Translations under genes and position numbers: made by a program
In this document: in pieces, positions 24,577-36,464 of the stretch
Layout: each line of letters opens with the position of its first letter
Position numbering within the stretch: position 1 is the stretch's first letter
The notes under the pieces: model-generated
The model's input: only the letters and a program-made list of their open reading frames with translations
Database searches by the model: none
What the model was told of the DNA's origin: nothing
Assembly: GCA_018292915.2 (NCBI GenBank)
Contig: JACVVK020000192.1
Location: 1,052,501-1,116,500, forward strand
DNA from: Batillaria attramentaria
Taxonomy: Eukaryota; Mollusca; Gastropoda; Batillariidae
Direction of reading: 5' to 3'
DNA: 64,000 nucleotides

Positions 24577-25375
24577 AGGTGGTCTGATTGTCAGCTGCTC
24601 ACTGGAACTGTGGGCTGACCTGTTGACCACGAACAAAACAAGAACGACAGCGATTGGGGTTGTAGGAGCTTGGGGTGTTATGTGGGGAGGGGGTGGAGGG
24701 GAGGTGGTCTGATTGTCAGCTGCTCACTGGAACTATGGGCTGACCTGTTGACCACGAACAAAACAAGAACGACAGCGATTGGGGTTGTAGGAGCTTGGGG
24801 TGTTATGTGGGGAGGGGGTGGAGGGGAGGTGGTCTGATTGTCAGCTGCTCACTGGAACTGTGGGCTGACCTGCTGACCACGAACCAAACAAGAACGACAG
24901 CGACTGGGGTTGTATGAGCTTGGGGTGTTATGTGGGGAAGGAGGGATGGATGGAAGAGGGGAGGTGTTCTGACTGTCGTCTGCTCACTGGAACTACGAGC
25001 TGACCTGATGACAACGAACAAAACAAGAACGACAGCGATTGGGATTGCAGGAGCTTGGGGTGTTATGTAGGGAGGGGGGTGGAGGGGCGGTGTTCTGACT
25101 GTCGTCTGCCCACTGGAACCACGAGCTGATATGATGACCACGAACAAAACAAGAACGACAGCGATTGGAGTTGTAGGGACTTGGGGTGTTACGTGGGGAG
25201 GGGGATGGATGGAAGAGGGGAGGTGTTCTGAGTGTCATCTGCTCACTGGAACTACGGGCTGACCTGTTGACCACGAACAAGACAAGAACAACAGCGACTG
25301 GGATTGTAGGGGCTTAGGGTAATGTGTGGGAAGGGGGTGGATTGGAGAGGGGAGGTGCTGGTTTTTGACTGTCCC
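24577..25375. repeat. 125-135-bp tandem array, about 6 units
   Basis: Units begin near 24581, 24706, 24831, 24966, 25092 and 25225 at gaggtggtctgattgtcagc or its variant. They contain accacgaacaaaacaagaac and a G-rich end. The first three are most alike. Confidence 0.9.
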
Positions 25376-26084
25376 TGGAGACGACCAAGGAGGTACAGAT
25401 GGAAACCTGACACATGCAGTTATACTTGCATCGCCCTTTCTGTGGCGTCCTACTCTTCAGCTGTCGCTTAAACTGTTATGAAAGCAACTATTCACATATA
25501 ATCATTATTATGTACATTACATAATTATCAGTGGCGCCGGACACAAATGTGAACTAACTCTTGGAACACCCCGTCGCCTTGCAATCTGATTGGCTCTTCC
25601 TTCAGCCGCCCTGCGCACGTGTAGGTAGTGGATTGGCTGGCGGCAGAAGTCAGGAAGAACAAAAAGTCTCGCTTCCGGCGAACGGTAGAACCGTCTAGAC
25701 GCCCCAGACGACGCCATGTTACACCCTTCCTGACTAATTTACTTGTAATTTGCTGTCGCTTCTTCTGTGTGAACAGAATCCTCTTTCTACCAGTATCTAG
25801 GGACAAGTCATAGTATACACGACCACTGATTGTGTACTCCAAGTAGGCTTTTCGTGTTTACTGTCTGTGTTTGCGTGTGTCGTTAACTCCGGTTTGTCTG
25901 GTGATTAGGAATGATAGAATTTTGATGTTCTGCAGTTTTTGTTCTGTGTTCTGCGACGTTGCAGGATAGACACGTCTTTCCTGGGGTCTTGTAAATATTT
26001 GGGGTAAAGTCGGCCTGGGTGTTAATTTGGAGTCGCTGCTTTTATAGTAATTGTTCATTTCTTGTTCTCTGTAGCTTAGAAAAC
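25376..26084. other. No gene seen
   Basis: Plain sequence between the 125-bp array and the LINE at 26107. Confidence 0.6.
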
Positions 26085-26106
26085 CTCTCTCTCTCTCTCT
26101 CTCTCT

Positions 26107-26604
26107 ACTCCCCCTTCAACAACAGCTCATATACAATAAATGTGTTTTAATGCACAAAATTCTAAACGACTCAGCTCCGCAATACTTATCATCTTTCTTT
26201 ACCTCACGGCATAACTGTGGACGGACCTCGAGGAACGGTATTTTGACATTACCCCTACCTCGTATTGACCTTTATAAAACTAGTCTCTCATTTGCTGGAG
26301 CATCACTGTGGAACTCACTTCCGATGCCTATTAAGTCAGCAACTTCTCTAAAAACATTTAAAGCATTATTACGACGGTATTTGTTTGACTGTCTGTAGTG
26401 CGAACTAGTATTTGCAAATTGATGCTCACCATAATGCGTATTCCTACTCAGATCGCGTGATGGACTATTTTTTTTTTCTCTCTCTCTATGCATGCATGTT
26501 TGATGTTCCAGGCACGCTCAGTTCCAGATGGAACTACAAATGTTTGACCTTGACACAGTGTGTGTACGCGCGCGCGCGCGCGCACGCGTGTGTGTGTGTG
26601 CGTG

Positions 26605-26679
<75 letters not shown>

Positions 26680-26856
26680 ATGACTGTGTTCTCTTGTTCC
26701 AGATGTATTTTCTTCAATTTTGTTGTCTCTCTTTTTATGTCTTTTTATTCTTATTATTTGCTTTTCTCTAATCTTTTGTAGTATTAGCAAAGTTTGCAAA
26801 CTGACGTACTTTCTGTCAAAACTTTTACCGTTGAGAAATAAAGTTTCATCATCATC

Positions 26857-26859
<3 letters not shown>
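26107..26859 (+). pseudogene. 5'-truncated LINE: reverse transcriptase C-terminus and 3' UTR
   Basis: Codons from about 26150 to 26398 encode MHKILNDSAPQYLSSFF ... TSLSFAGASLWNSLPMPIKS ... LLRRYLFDCL. This is the same C-terminal block as the LINE at 22918-24109, so the two elements are related. An ORF stop (TAG) is followed by a 3' UTR with a CG/GT tract and a terminal signature: agtttgcaaactg, then taccgttgagaaataaag, a short TCA repeat and (CT)n. A CT tract abuts the 5' truncation at 26085-26106 and another abuts the 3' end at 26860-26896. Confidence 0.8.
26559..26679. repeat. (CG)n(GT)n tract
   Basis: About nine CG units run into a roughly 100-bp GT tract inside the 3' UTR of the LINE at 26107. 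Alternating purine-pyrimidine of this kind can adopt Z-DNA. Confidence 0.96.

Positions 26860-26896
<37 letters not shown>
26860..26896. repeat. (CT)n at a LINE 3' end
   Basis: A CT tract directly after the TCA repeat that ends the LINE at 26107. Confidence 0.95.
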
Positions 26897-26898
<2 letters not shown>

Positions 26899-26989
26899 GC
26901 CCCGTGGACCAGTTTGCATCATTTTTTTTTCACGTAGTGCAAGCCGACTTAGCCGCGAATTAGTCTTTCTTGCTTGTGCGGCGTTAAGC

Positions 26990-27784
<795 letters not shown>

Positions 27785-27814
27785 GTGTAGCTGGGGGGAG
27801 CGTCAGCGTCAGTC
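27785..27814 (+). promoter_or_regulatory. Probable end of 5' UTR after a splice acceptor
   Basis: A pyrimidine-rich stretch followed by tcatcag at 27778-27784 looks like a 3' splice site 30 bp before the ATG, so the leader probably begins in an upstream non-coding exon. An in-frame TAG at 27788-27790 shows that coding does not extend upstream through this segment. I could not identify the upstream exon or a promoter. Confidence 0.45.
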
Positions 27815-28228
27815 ATGGACAAAGTGTACCGCGTCTACAAGGAGTCGCTCCTGAACCCTCAGCGCCTCTTCGACGACCTGGGCGTGGAGGAGAACCTCGA
27901 CTCCCTCGGCATGGGCATCATCCGCAAGGAAGTAGACCTCACCAATGAGGAGAAGCAGTTCCTGCTGGCGGTGGAGAGGGGGGACATCCCCTCCACCCGC
28001 CAGATGCTGGGCCAGGCCCACCACAACAACATCAACATCAACTGCGTGGACCCCCTGGGCCGGACGGCGCTGTTGATCGCCATCGAGAATGAGAACATCG
28101 AGATGATCGAGATGCTGCTGTCCAACAGCGTGGAGATCGGGGACGCCCTACTGCACGCCATCAACGAGGAGAACGTGGAGGCCGTGGAACTTCTACTCAA
28201 CCACCAGGTCAACACCAAGGGAGAGGAG
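27815..28228 (+). CDS. TRPC: TRPC-type channel, first coding exon (residues 1-138)
   Basis: This exon encodes the cytoplasmic N-terminus of a TRPC/TRP-gamma-like cation channel subunit, a plasma-membrane channel family acting downstream of phospholipase C; invertebrate members include the photoreceptor TRP channels. Three ankyrin repeats are visible at about residues 45-75, 79-108 ([20 protein letters not shown]) and 109-137 ([18 protein letters not shown]). The start is supported by an in-frame TAG at 27788 and a good context (agtcATGG). The exon ends GAG|gtgagg in phase 0 after exactly 138 codons. The exon is clearly GC-richer than its AT- and repeat-rich surroundings, and codon choice is biased to C/G third positions. 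The next exon is 20 kb downstream. Family assignment rests on recognising conserved sequence; the exact subfamily (TRP, TRPL or TRP-gamma) is not resolved. Confidence 0.93.
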
Positions 28229-28395
28229 GTGAGGTTTATTGTTAGATGTGGACTTGACTTGAGGAGCACCAACGATTTTGTGTTTGTTCTCGTTTCCTTT
28301 CATTTCGTTCACGTTTTGTGGGCGAATCAATATAATTAGGATGATGAAAATAGTTTTAAGTGCTGTAAGTGTTATTATTTCCTTCGTCCGTAGAG

Positions 28396-28441
28396 TTGTT
28401 TTGTTTTGTTTTGTTTTGTTTTGTTTTGTTTTGTTTTGTTT
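28396..28441. repeat. (TTTTG)n
   Basis: About nine pentanucleotide units near the 5' end of intron 1. Confidence 0.95.
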
Positions 28442-28504
28442 GGGTTGGGTTCGTTTTGGTTCCTTTGTTATCGTTGTTGTTGTTGTTGTTGAAGAAATCC
28501 TGTA

Positions 28505-28607
28505 GAGGACTATAACATTCATCAGAGGAATATAACATTCACCAGAGGACTATAACATTCATCAGAGGACTATGACATTCATCAGAGGACTATGAAATTC
28601 ATCAGAG
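28505..28607. repeat. 20-bp tandem array, 5 units
   Basis: The unit is aggactataacattcatcag, with small changes, at the start of TRPC intron 1. Confidence 0.92.
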
Positions 28608-28968
28608 CTACAGGCGTCACCATGTAGCGTACGACGAAGAAAAAGAACTTCGTTAACTTTGTGTGCGGTTCAGACGCTCCCTGGCAGATGCGCATGGCCA
28701 CTGACCTTTCATTCAGTAGAAAGGAAAAGGCACTCAGCTTATAGCTACACAGGAACCGTTTTCCCCATCGCTAATCAAAGACCAGATGTACACGCCATTG
28801 CTATCACAAGTTAATGGGAAGCATGATTACAGGATAGAGTGCAGGGGGAGGTGGGAGTAAAACAGAATTGCGGAATGCCGGGTCGGTTGAAAAGCTTCAA
28901 GGACGATTCTTCCCAAGTTTACCCTTAGTTTTGTTGTTGTTGTTGATGTTGTTTGTTGTTTTTCCTGC

Positions 28969-28970
<2 letters not shown>

Positions 28971-29031
<61 letters not shown>
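28971..29031. repeat. (CT)n
   Basis: About 30 units, at the 5' side of the LINE tail 29032-29285. Confidence 0.95.
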
Positions 29032-29033
<2 letters not shown>

Positions 29034-29281
29034 GTAAACATGTACATATTTACATCATCATGTTAGTTTGCATTAACGTTAATCATTTCTGTTTTCTTGG
29101 TTATCTTTGCCATCTATTTTAGCAATCATGCTTATTCTCTGCCTTCTTGTATCTCAGTTTTTAGTGTCTGTAATGTGTATAATCCTAAGCTTACTTTTAC
29201 TCTTGTATTGTAGTCTAGCAACGGCAAGGTTGCAAACTGGCCCTTTGGCCAAAATCTTCTACCGTTGGAAAATAAAGGATT

Positions 29282-29285
<4 letters not shown>
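29032..29285 (+). mobile_element. LINE 3' tail between two CT tracts
   Basis: The segment ends tagcaacggcaaggttg ... ccaaaatcttctaccgttgg, then aaaataaaggattgtcat. CT tracts bound it at 28971-29031 and 29286-29349. It is the same tail family as 26.8 and 35.0 kb, and the upstream part is 3' UTR-like without coding sequence. Confidence 0.7.

Positions 29286-29349
<64 letters not shown>
29286..29349. repeat. (TC)n
   Basis: About 32 units between a LINE tail and a SINE-A head. Confidence 0.95.
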
Positions 29350-29640
<291 letters not shown>

Positions 29641-29951
29641 CAAATCCAGAATAGTGAACTACTGCAGCTGTCAGTTACATACCCGTTGTGTTGTCTCAGT
29701 TTTACCGGAAACATGTTTCACACTCATAGTTATTGTTGGGTTTTTTTTATTGTTTGTTTTTGGTTGTTGTTGTTTTTTTGTTTTTTTTTGTTTTTTTTCT
29801 TCACGGACTTCGATATCTCAGTCTGTATGTGTATTTCTGCTTGGCCTAGTAATCCCCCCCCCCACCCCTTTCCACCGCCCACCGCCCCCCCTCCCCCCCT
29901 CCCTTTCTGCAAAGGGCAATAATGCCTGCGCAATAAAGGATCTGAGTCTGA

Positions 29952-30072
<121 letters not shown>

Positions 30073-30571
30073 CTGTCGCTACTGCTGTTTTGTTCTGTAT
30101 TGAGCTATGGGAATGCGCGTATGCACATGTCAGCGCTGTTGGAAATATAATGCGTAATGTAATTTTTCACGAGGAATCAGGAAGAGAAAGTAGCACCTTT
30201 CCTTAACCATAGGAGCACCTGTTTCTCCCGCCTTTGTGCTGCGCCCCTTAGAGTAAGTGATTGCCAGGCAGCCGATTCAGTCGGTATCAAGAAAAAGCCT
30301 TCCTTGCATAATCGAGTCAGATTTTCCATTCTGCAGGAGGGAGAGATAACTCGGTCTTTTGATATGGCAGGGTTTGTCTTTCCTTGAATCACTGGAATCC
30401 GAGATGGCGCCATCAGCAATTCTCTGAATAAATTCAGTTTTAGAAAACTGTTGAGAGTAATTATGTCCCGTATGAAAGAATGTTGTTAGTTGAACGTCAG
30501 ATGACAAATCAGGTATTTCACTGTGCACCAGTGTTGGTTTGGTTCACATAGGCCTTTGCCGCTGCCTCTTT

Positions 30572-31046
30572 GCAGGCCGAAGGACACAAATACACATGTC
30601 CTCAAAATGCCTATATCTTCCCTATTAGCCTCAGGCATCATAGTCACCCCTAAAAATGCTTCAACCTACAAACAGTTACTACCATGAACAGACCGTTCAA
30701 AGGCACGCACCTGACAGGAGTTGTGCAAAATGTGAATGTCTCCTTTCCGCTCAGGCCTCACTGAAGTAATGCACGTCTACTTTCTCTTTCGGCCAGAGAG
30801 CCAGTTCACTGTAATCCGCTTGCCTCACTTGTGCTCGGCCTCTGTGCCAAAAATCCCAGCTTCACTGGCAGCTTGCCCTTTTTTGCGACCGCCTGGCATG
30901 CACCTTGACGTAAATAATACAAAAATCACGAAAATCACAATTTTCCTGACAACAAAAATCACTACAGGCTAGCACACTCGCCAAACAGGGTACTTCAAAT
31001 AAACACAGCACATGACCCCAAGGTCAATTTGTGTCCTTACGCCTGC
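30572..31046. mobile_element. Inverted-repeat element with ends TGCAGGC..AAGGACACAAAT
   Basis: The left end gcaggccgaaggacacaaat and right end atttgtgtccttacgcctgc are complementary with two mismatches. The interior is shared with 35894-36211 and 59254-59510. No ORF of note. Confidence 0.7.
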
Positions 31047-31054
31047 ACTCCTCA

Positions 31055-31222
31055 GGGGAGCCGGGGTGGTCGAATGGTAGAGCGTTGGACTTCTAATGCT
31101 CGGGTGGTGAGTTCGATCCCGGCTGGGGCCAAATATTTGTGCTGGCTATTTCATCGTTGCCCCGTCTTTGATATCACCCTATGTGGTGGAAAAGGACGTT
31201 GAACCCCCAAACACCCACCCTC
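31055..31222 (+). mobile_element. SINE-A, complete
   Basis: The head ggggagccggggtggtcgaa, B box gagttcgatccc and body are typical. It lies immediately after the inverted-repeat element ending near 31046. Confidence 0.85.
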
Positions 31223-32035
31223 TGTTCTTCAGGCGGTCTATGGAATTATGACTGAGGCTTTGCTTGTGCAGCGTGTCTCAGACTCCCTACCTCTCCTTGT
31301 CATCCTAGGCGCAGGCCATTCTTAATGCTTGCCTGGCCGGCGAGGGTGTCTGCCCTGTAATTGCCTCTCACCCTCGAGTGCCCTGGACACTCCAAAGGAG
31401 CCTCCTCAGGCGAATGCTTTCCACTGACGCATGCCGTATTACCCACTGCCGTGACAAAGGAAGCGCATCAGTCAGAGATATAAAAATAGTTGGCATCATC
31501 GTCAATAATCCTCCATGCCCAACCAGCCAGTGTAACCTTAACCGAGTCCCACAACCCCGCTTCATTTGCAAAGAGGCTGTTCTGTTACGTGTTCACCAGC
31601 CCTTTGGGCACACACAAAGGAAAGAAGTCGATGGTAGACATTTTTGTGAGATCACATTTTTCTGACTGCCAGAGCCGACTGGATCAACTCCTTCCAGACT
31701 TTGCCTATTGGTTCCTTATCCCCCTCCCCTTCTGTCCGAAAAGCTAAATTGCGTTTTCCGTGACCAGGGGGAGGCGGTAGTGAAAGACCGTCTCCCTCGC
31801 CCCTTTTGTGCTCGAAATGGCGCTACGGTGAATGGGGGCCATTTTCTGGTGGCAGGGTATAGCAGGAATGACTAAGCGCGGGGCCAATTGTGACACATTC
31901 TCCAGCTTGCAGAGGCTGTTACTTCAGTACTGCTGTCCCTAACCCCTGTGGATGCTGGCCTTCCAAGTGTCGTGCACTCACTTTCGCTGAGTGATCTTGG
32001 GCCCCACCACCAACCCCCTGCCTCCTTCCCACGGA

Positions 32036-32412
32036 GATCCTGAGCAATCTGAACAGTCCTTTGTTCTGATTAGGCGGAGCGTTCCAGAGAGCAGCAGTAC
32101 GATTGGTTCGCACCTAAGAGCGGCACACACGCAATGCGCATGCGCATCTTTGTTCCCGACCCTATTCCTAAAGGTAGGGCCGTGAGTTCGAATCCCGGTT
32201 GGTTCCGAATATTTGTGTTGGCCTTTTTCTCGTTGCCCCATCTTTGAAATCACCCTTAGGTGGTGGAAAAGGACGTTAAACTCCCACACACCCACCCACC
32301 TACCCTCTTGCAAACACCTACCTTTCTCTGTCAGTCCTGAGCAATAAGACCACTCCTTTGATCTGATTAAGCTAAGCGTTTCAGAGAGCAGCGATGCAAT
32401 TGGCTTGCACGT
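32036..32412. repeat. Two direct copies of an 80-bp segment around a SINE
   Basis: The copies at 32036-32118 and 32331-32412 share ctgagcaat, ctttgttctgattaggc-like and agagagcagc blocks. The SINE-A 32176-32305 lies between them. Confidence 0.6.
32176..32305 (+). mobile_element. SINE-A, 5'-truncated
   Basis: It starts within the tRNA-like head (gtgagttcgaatcccggt) and keeps the whole body. It lies between two copies of an 80-bp segment (32036-32118 and 32331-32412). Confidence 0.75.
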
Positions 32413-32742
32413 GTACATGTAGATTGTAGTTCACAAAACTGGACATTGTTGATGTTCATGTTGATGTTGATGCTGATGTTGAACTTAGGCCTGTGGGGAA
32501 CAATATCAGTAGATTTTTGACAGTCTTTGTGTTTACAGTTGCGAAGCGCCTCGAAAAACGGGGTGGCGACTGGGATGGGGATGAAGGTGGGTGGGGGCGA
32601 TCCTCGGGTAATTTGGGTTCAGTTAATGAGCCTAAAGAGGGGGGGGGGGGGTGGTATCAGTGTTTGTAAGAGATCGAAAAAAATAAAACCATAAACACTG
32701 GAAGTCTTCAGTGGCTCATGGTCAATTACTGGACCTAACAGG

Positions 32743-33018
32743 TCTGATCAGGTCATTCTGTTCAGTCTGAGAACAGGGCAGAACAGACTAAATGCCCACA
32801 TGTACAACAAACTGAAAATTGGCCAGTCAGAGATGTGCCCTTGTGACACAGCCCCGATGACCACAGAACACCTACTGCAAAACTGCCCACTGCACGATGG
32901 TCCCTGACGAGCCACATGGCCAGAGCCAGCATCCATGAGGGACAAACTCTACAGTGACCTGGAGGCCCTCCGAAGGACCGCTGCATAAATGAGGACAGCT
33001 GATGTCCCGATCTGAAGA
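32743..33018 (+). pseudogene. LINE ORF2 C-terminal fragment with zinc-knuckle-like motif
   Basis: One frame from about 32755 reads LFSLRTGQNRLNAHMYNKLK, then SEMCPCDTAPMTTEHLLQNC, a Cys-x-Cys ... His-x4-Cys motif common at the end of LINE-encoded polymerases. It continues through two in-frame stops into DKLYSDLEALRRTAA. The motif and the stops show a dead fragment. It differs from the LINE blocks at 22.9 and 26.1 kb, so a second LINE lineage is present. The clade is not resolved. Confidence 0.7.
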
Positions 33019-33770
33019 AGTGATGGAAGAAGAACTAGACGGAAGAAGATGAACTCCCTGTGGGGAGACTGTCCGCAGAGGTTGGTTTCGGAGCGGGAGC
33101 AAGAAAGAAAAAAAAACATCGCCGGAGAATGTTTCTGACACCGTCCCTGCGGTGTAGTGTCTCGTTCCAGCGGTCAGCGATCCTCACAATCGCATTTCTC
33201 AGTTTCACGAATGTGTACAAGCGCCTAAGTCAAGCGCCGGAATTCCAATCTTTCCACTCCCCTAAAAAAAAGAAAAGAAAAAGAAAAACAAACTGCGTGC
33301 GCTGTGTTGACAATTGATTCAGAGTTCGTTGACTCAGGAAGTTTTCCGCTCTAGTTTCTTCGAATCTAATAGTTGATCTTGCACGGCTTTTTGTTGTTGA
33401 TTTTTTACGATGACAATGTTGTCATTGAAATTCTTCACGGAGCTTCGGTCCTATTTTTGAGGAGACCCCGCGGGAAGTTGGGAAAACTCTGAACCAAATT
33501 CGATAAATTTTGGTGAGGATTGAATTTTCCTCACTTCCACTTTGACGGGCTGTCTTTTTTCTTTGGCTCTAGTGCATCAAAATATTAAGGATTTGAAACC
33601 AACGGCCTGATGCATGAAATGGACCAGACTAGTCCTAGAGAGAGAAAGAGAGAGAGAGGTTATACAGTCTGTGACCTCCTGGTGACCTTTTACGTCACTA
33701 TATTATGTATTACGTATCTTTTGACCTGGGTCTCATTTGTGCAACATTTTGACGTTGTGATGAAGGCAAT

Positions 33771-33922
33771 GGTGGATTGGTGTTCGGGGAGTTAAACGTC
33801 AATTCATTGGTGATGTCACAGACGAGGCAACGAGAATAAGGCCACCACAAATTATGGCCCCAGCCGGGATTCGAACTCACGGCCCGACCATTGAAAGTCC
33901 AACGCTTTACCATTCGGCTCCC
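33771..33922 (-). mobile_element. SINE-A, reverse orientation, diverged
   Basis: The minus-strand head and B box (gagttcgaatcccggctggg) are clear; the body is shortened and divergent. Confidence 0.75.
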
Positions 33923-34118
33923 TGATGAAGGCAACACGTTTGCTGAAATATCAAAGTTATGAAGGGCGTTATGTTGTTGTTTTATGATTCTCTGTACTCT
34001 CTAGTCTCAAACGCATTATGTCGGAACTATCATCAGCGTGTATTCATAGTGCTTGTTGGGACCTGCACGCAGAAAGACGTGCACTAGTCTCCGATTATGC
34101 ATCTCGTGCTGATGTTTT

Positions 34119-34121
<3 letters not shown>

Positions 34122-34159
<38 letters not shown>
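34122..34159. repeat. (CT)n
   Basis: A CT tract at the 5' edge of the LINE tail 34160-34492. Confidence 0.95.
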
Positions 34160-34161
<2 letters not shown>

Positions 34162-34489
34162 ATGGCACTATTACATGTTACCTTTTTACAAGTTATGTTG
34201 TATACTACAATTTCAAACACCATGCTATCTACTTCTTCACCTATTTCCCGATGTGTTTCCTTTGAATTTCCTGCGCTTCTTTGTATCTTTGTATGGTTTT
34301 TTTGTTGTTGTTTGTTTGTTTGTTTTTTTTCTATTTTCTTATTAGATTTACTCCCTTTGTGCCTGGTATACTTTTTTTGTAATGTTAGCCTTTATTTTTT
34401 AGTGTTCCTAGATTAGCAGGACAGCTTGTAAGATAGGCAGACCATGCCTACAAGTCTTTATCCTGAAATAAACGTTTCAGTCAGTCAGT

Positions 34490-34492
<3 letters not shown>
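34160..34492 (+). mobile_element. LINE 3' tail between two CT tracts (AGCAGGACAG type)
   Basis: The terminus reads agcaggacagcttgtaag, ataggcagaccatgcctac, then atcctgaaataaacgtttc and a CAGT repeat. Another copy is at 60571-60755, and a looser one ends the LINE at 22918. CT tracts lie on both sides (34122-34159 and 34493-34573). Confidence 0.65.

Positions 34493-34573
<81 letters not shown>
34493..34573. repeat. (CT)n
   Basis: About 40 units, shared by two LINE tails. Confidence 0.95.
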
Positions 34574-34576
<3 letters not shown>

Positions 34577-35048
34577 CCCTCGATGCTACTTGCCAGCAGT
34601 TATAGGTTTTGTTAGGTAGTTAAAAGATGCATGTCTCCACACACCTGAGTGTTCTGTCGTATGTATCCTGGATGTTACTTGCTAGCAGTTATAGGTCTTG
34701 TTGAAGTAGTTGAAAGATTCAGTCTCCACACAGCTGAGTATTCTGTCGTATGCATCTGGATTTTACTTTCTAGCAGTTAAAAGCTTTATTTAGGTGGTCG
34801 AGCGTATTAAAGCATGACACGTAATTTTGCCATGTACATGTCAGGCTGTTATTCTCACGCTGACTTAATATTATCGTACTTGTAGTGTAATAGCTTTTTT
34901 GTTTGTTTGTTTTGTTTTTGTTTGTTTTTTTAGGGGGGGGGGGGGCTCTTGTCTCTTGTTTTACATTTTGTTGTTTAGCAACGGCAAATTATAAACTGGC
35001 ACGTGTGCTACAATTTCTACCGTTGAAAAATAAACTTTCATTGTAATT

Positions 35049-35052
<4 letters not shown>
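34574..35052 (+). mobile_element. LINE 3' tail between two CT tracts, with internal roughly 90-bp repeats
   Basis: The end reads agcaacggcaaattat ... tttctaccgttgaaaaataaa followed by cattgtaattgtcatt and (CT)n. The 5' half (about 34580-34800) holds about two and a half copies of a 90-bp unit around tagcagttataggt and ttctgtcgtatgcatc-like sequence. It shares the 34493-34573 CT tract with the preceding element. Confidence 0.6.

Positions 35053-35125
<73 letters not shown>
35053..35125. repeat. (CT)n
   Basis: About 36 units after the LINE tail 34574-35052. Confidence 0.95.
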
Positions 35126-35128
<3 letters not shown>

Positions 35129-35548
35129 GTGCATCACGATCCAGTATATTATAGAAAGTACAGTTTACGTTGTGGTGAGAGAAACCCTGTATATGCGTGT
35201 CATATCGATATCGATCCGAAATGCATTTTGCTTGCAACATCTTGTCATGTTGATTGAATCGACCATTTCATAAGTATCGCATTTTTCAAATGCATTTGCC
35301 TTTGTGGCGGGTGTCTGAAAACATTAATAACTGCCATCTGCTGTCTGCATTTTTAAAAATTAAATATTTCTGAACTACCTTGTGGGTTTTATTCGAAGGG
35401 TCATTGACCGCATCACAGTCTGACTACCATGCGCAGCTGAACGTTAGAGAAAATTGTAATGGGCCCCACAAAAAAGGACAAAGGTGATACTGAGTTGCTG
35501 GTACCAACGGAAAGTGCACAAAATAGCCCTTCTTTTGGCACAAGTCTA

Positions 35549-35732
35549 GGGTGGGTGGGTGGGTGGGTGGGTGTTTGGGTGTTTAACGTCCTTTTCCACC
35601 ACATACGGGTGATATCAAAGACGGGGCAACGATGAAAAAGCCAGCACAAATATTTGGCCCCAGCCGGGATTCGAACTCACGACCCGAGCATTGGAAGTCC
35701 AACGCTCTGCCATTCGGCCACCCCAGCTCCCC
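35549..35732 (-). mobile_element. SINE-A, reverse orientation, 13-bp target duplication
   Basis: The copy is full-length and well preserved, with perfect direct repeats tggcacaagtcta at 35536-35548 and 35733-35745. These set the element's exact ends. Confidence 0.92.
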
Positions 35733-35893
35733 TGGCACAAGTCTAAGACAAGTATGTATGCAACACTGTGTATGCCTGAGAGATGTCTAGGTTGTTGGGT
35801 TTTTTTTTTTTTTTTTTTGGTTTTTTGTTTGTTTTTTTGTTGATGTTTTGTTGTTGTTTTTGCCTTTTTTTTCTCTTTTTTTTTTTAAATTGA

Positions 35894-36211
35894 ATGTCTC
35901 CTTTCCGCTCAGGCCTTACTGGAGTAATGCTAGTCTACTTTCTGTTTAGGTCAGAAAGCCAAATCCACTTGCGTCACCTCTGCCTCTCTTGTGCGCAAAA
36001 AGTCCCACCTTCACTGGCATCTTGCCTCCCCTTGCAACCCCCTGGCATGCACCTTGCCCTACCAAGTACGTGTACAACAATCACGAAAATCACGCTTTTT
36101 CGTGACAATAAAGATCACCACAAACTAGCACACTCGTAAAACATGGTCCTTCAAACAAATACCAAACTTGGCCCCACAGTCAATTTGTGTCCTTTACGCC
36201 TGCAGTGTCTT
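35894..36211. mobile_element. Same family as 30572-31046, left part missing
   Basis: It matches from gaatgtctcctttccgctca to the end caatttgtgtcctttacgcc tgca. It follows a long T-rich stretch that replaces the left end. Confidence 0.65.
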
Positions 36212-36254
36212 TTTTTATTTCTGTTTTTAGGACATATACATATACATATACAAA

Positions 36255-36332
36255 AGGTCTGTTGTCTATAAATGTCTGTGGCATGTATAATATTATGTAT
36301 ACATGCCACAGACATTTATGGACAACAGACCT
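36255..36332. repeat. 35-bp hairpin (inverted repeat with 8-nt loop)
   Basis: Arms 36255-36289 and 36298-36332 are complementary at 34 of 35 positions; the exception would be a G-U pair in RNA. The loop is atattatg. It lies in TRPC intron 1, so it would be transcribed in the sense direction. Confidence 0.9.
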
Positions 36333-36394
36333 TACATAGATGGACATATCAAGTTACTCCAGAAAATATCTTGCAAAACAAACAAATACAACAA

Positions 36395-36397
<3 letters not shown>

Positions 36398-36462
<65 letters not shown>
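36398..36462. repeat. (CA)n
   Basis: About 32 CA units, 66 bp after the hairpin. Confidence 0.96.

Positions 36463-36464
<2 letters not shown>

Noticed and set aside
24803..25280. Pro/Arg-rich ORFs on the minus strand
   Set aside because: They are translations of the 125-135-bp array; the frames shift with unit length.
27809..28272. Minus-strand ORFs opposite TRPC exon 1
   Set aside because: They are shadows of the GC-rich exon; the plus-strand frame carries the recognisable ankyrin repeats and splice sites.
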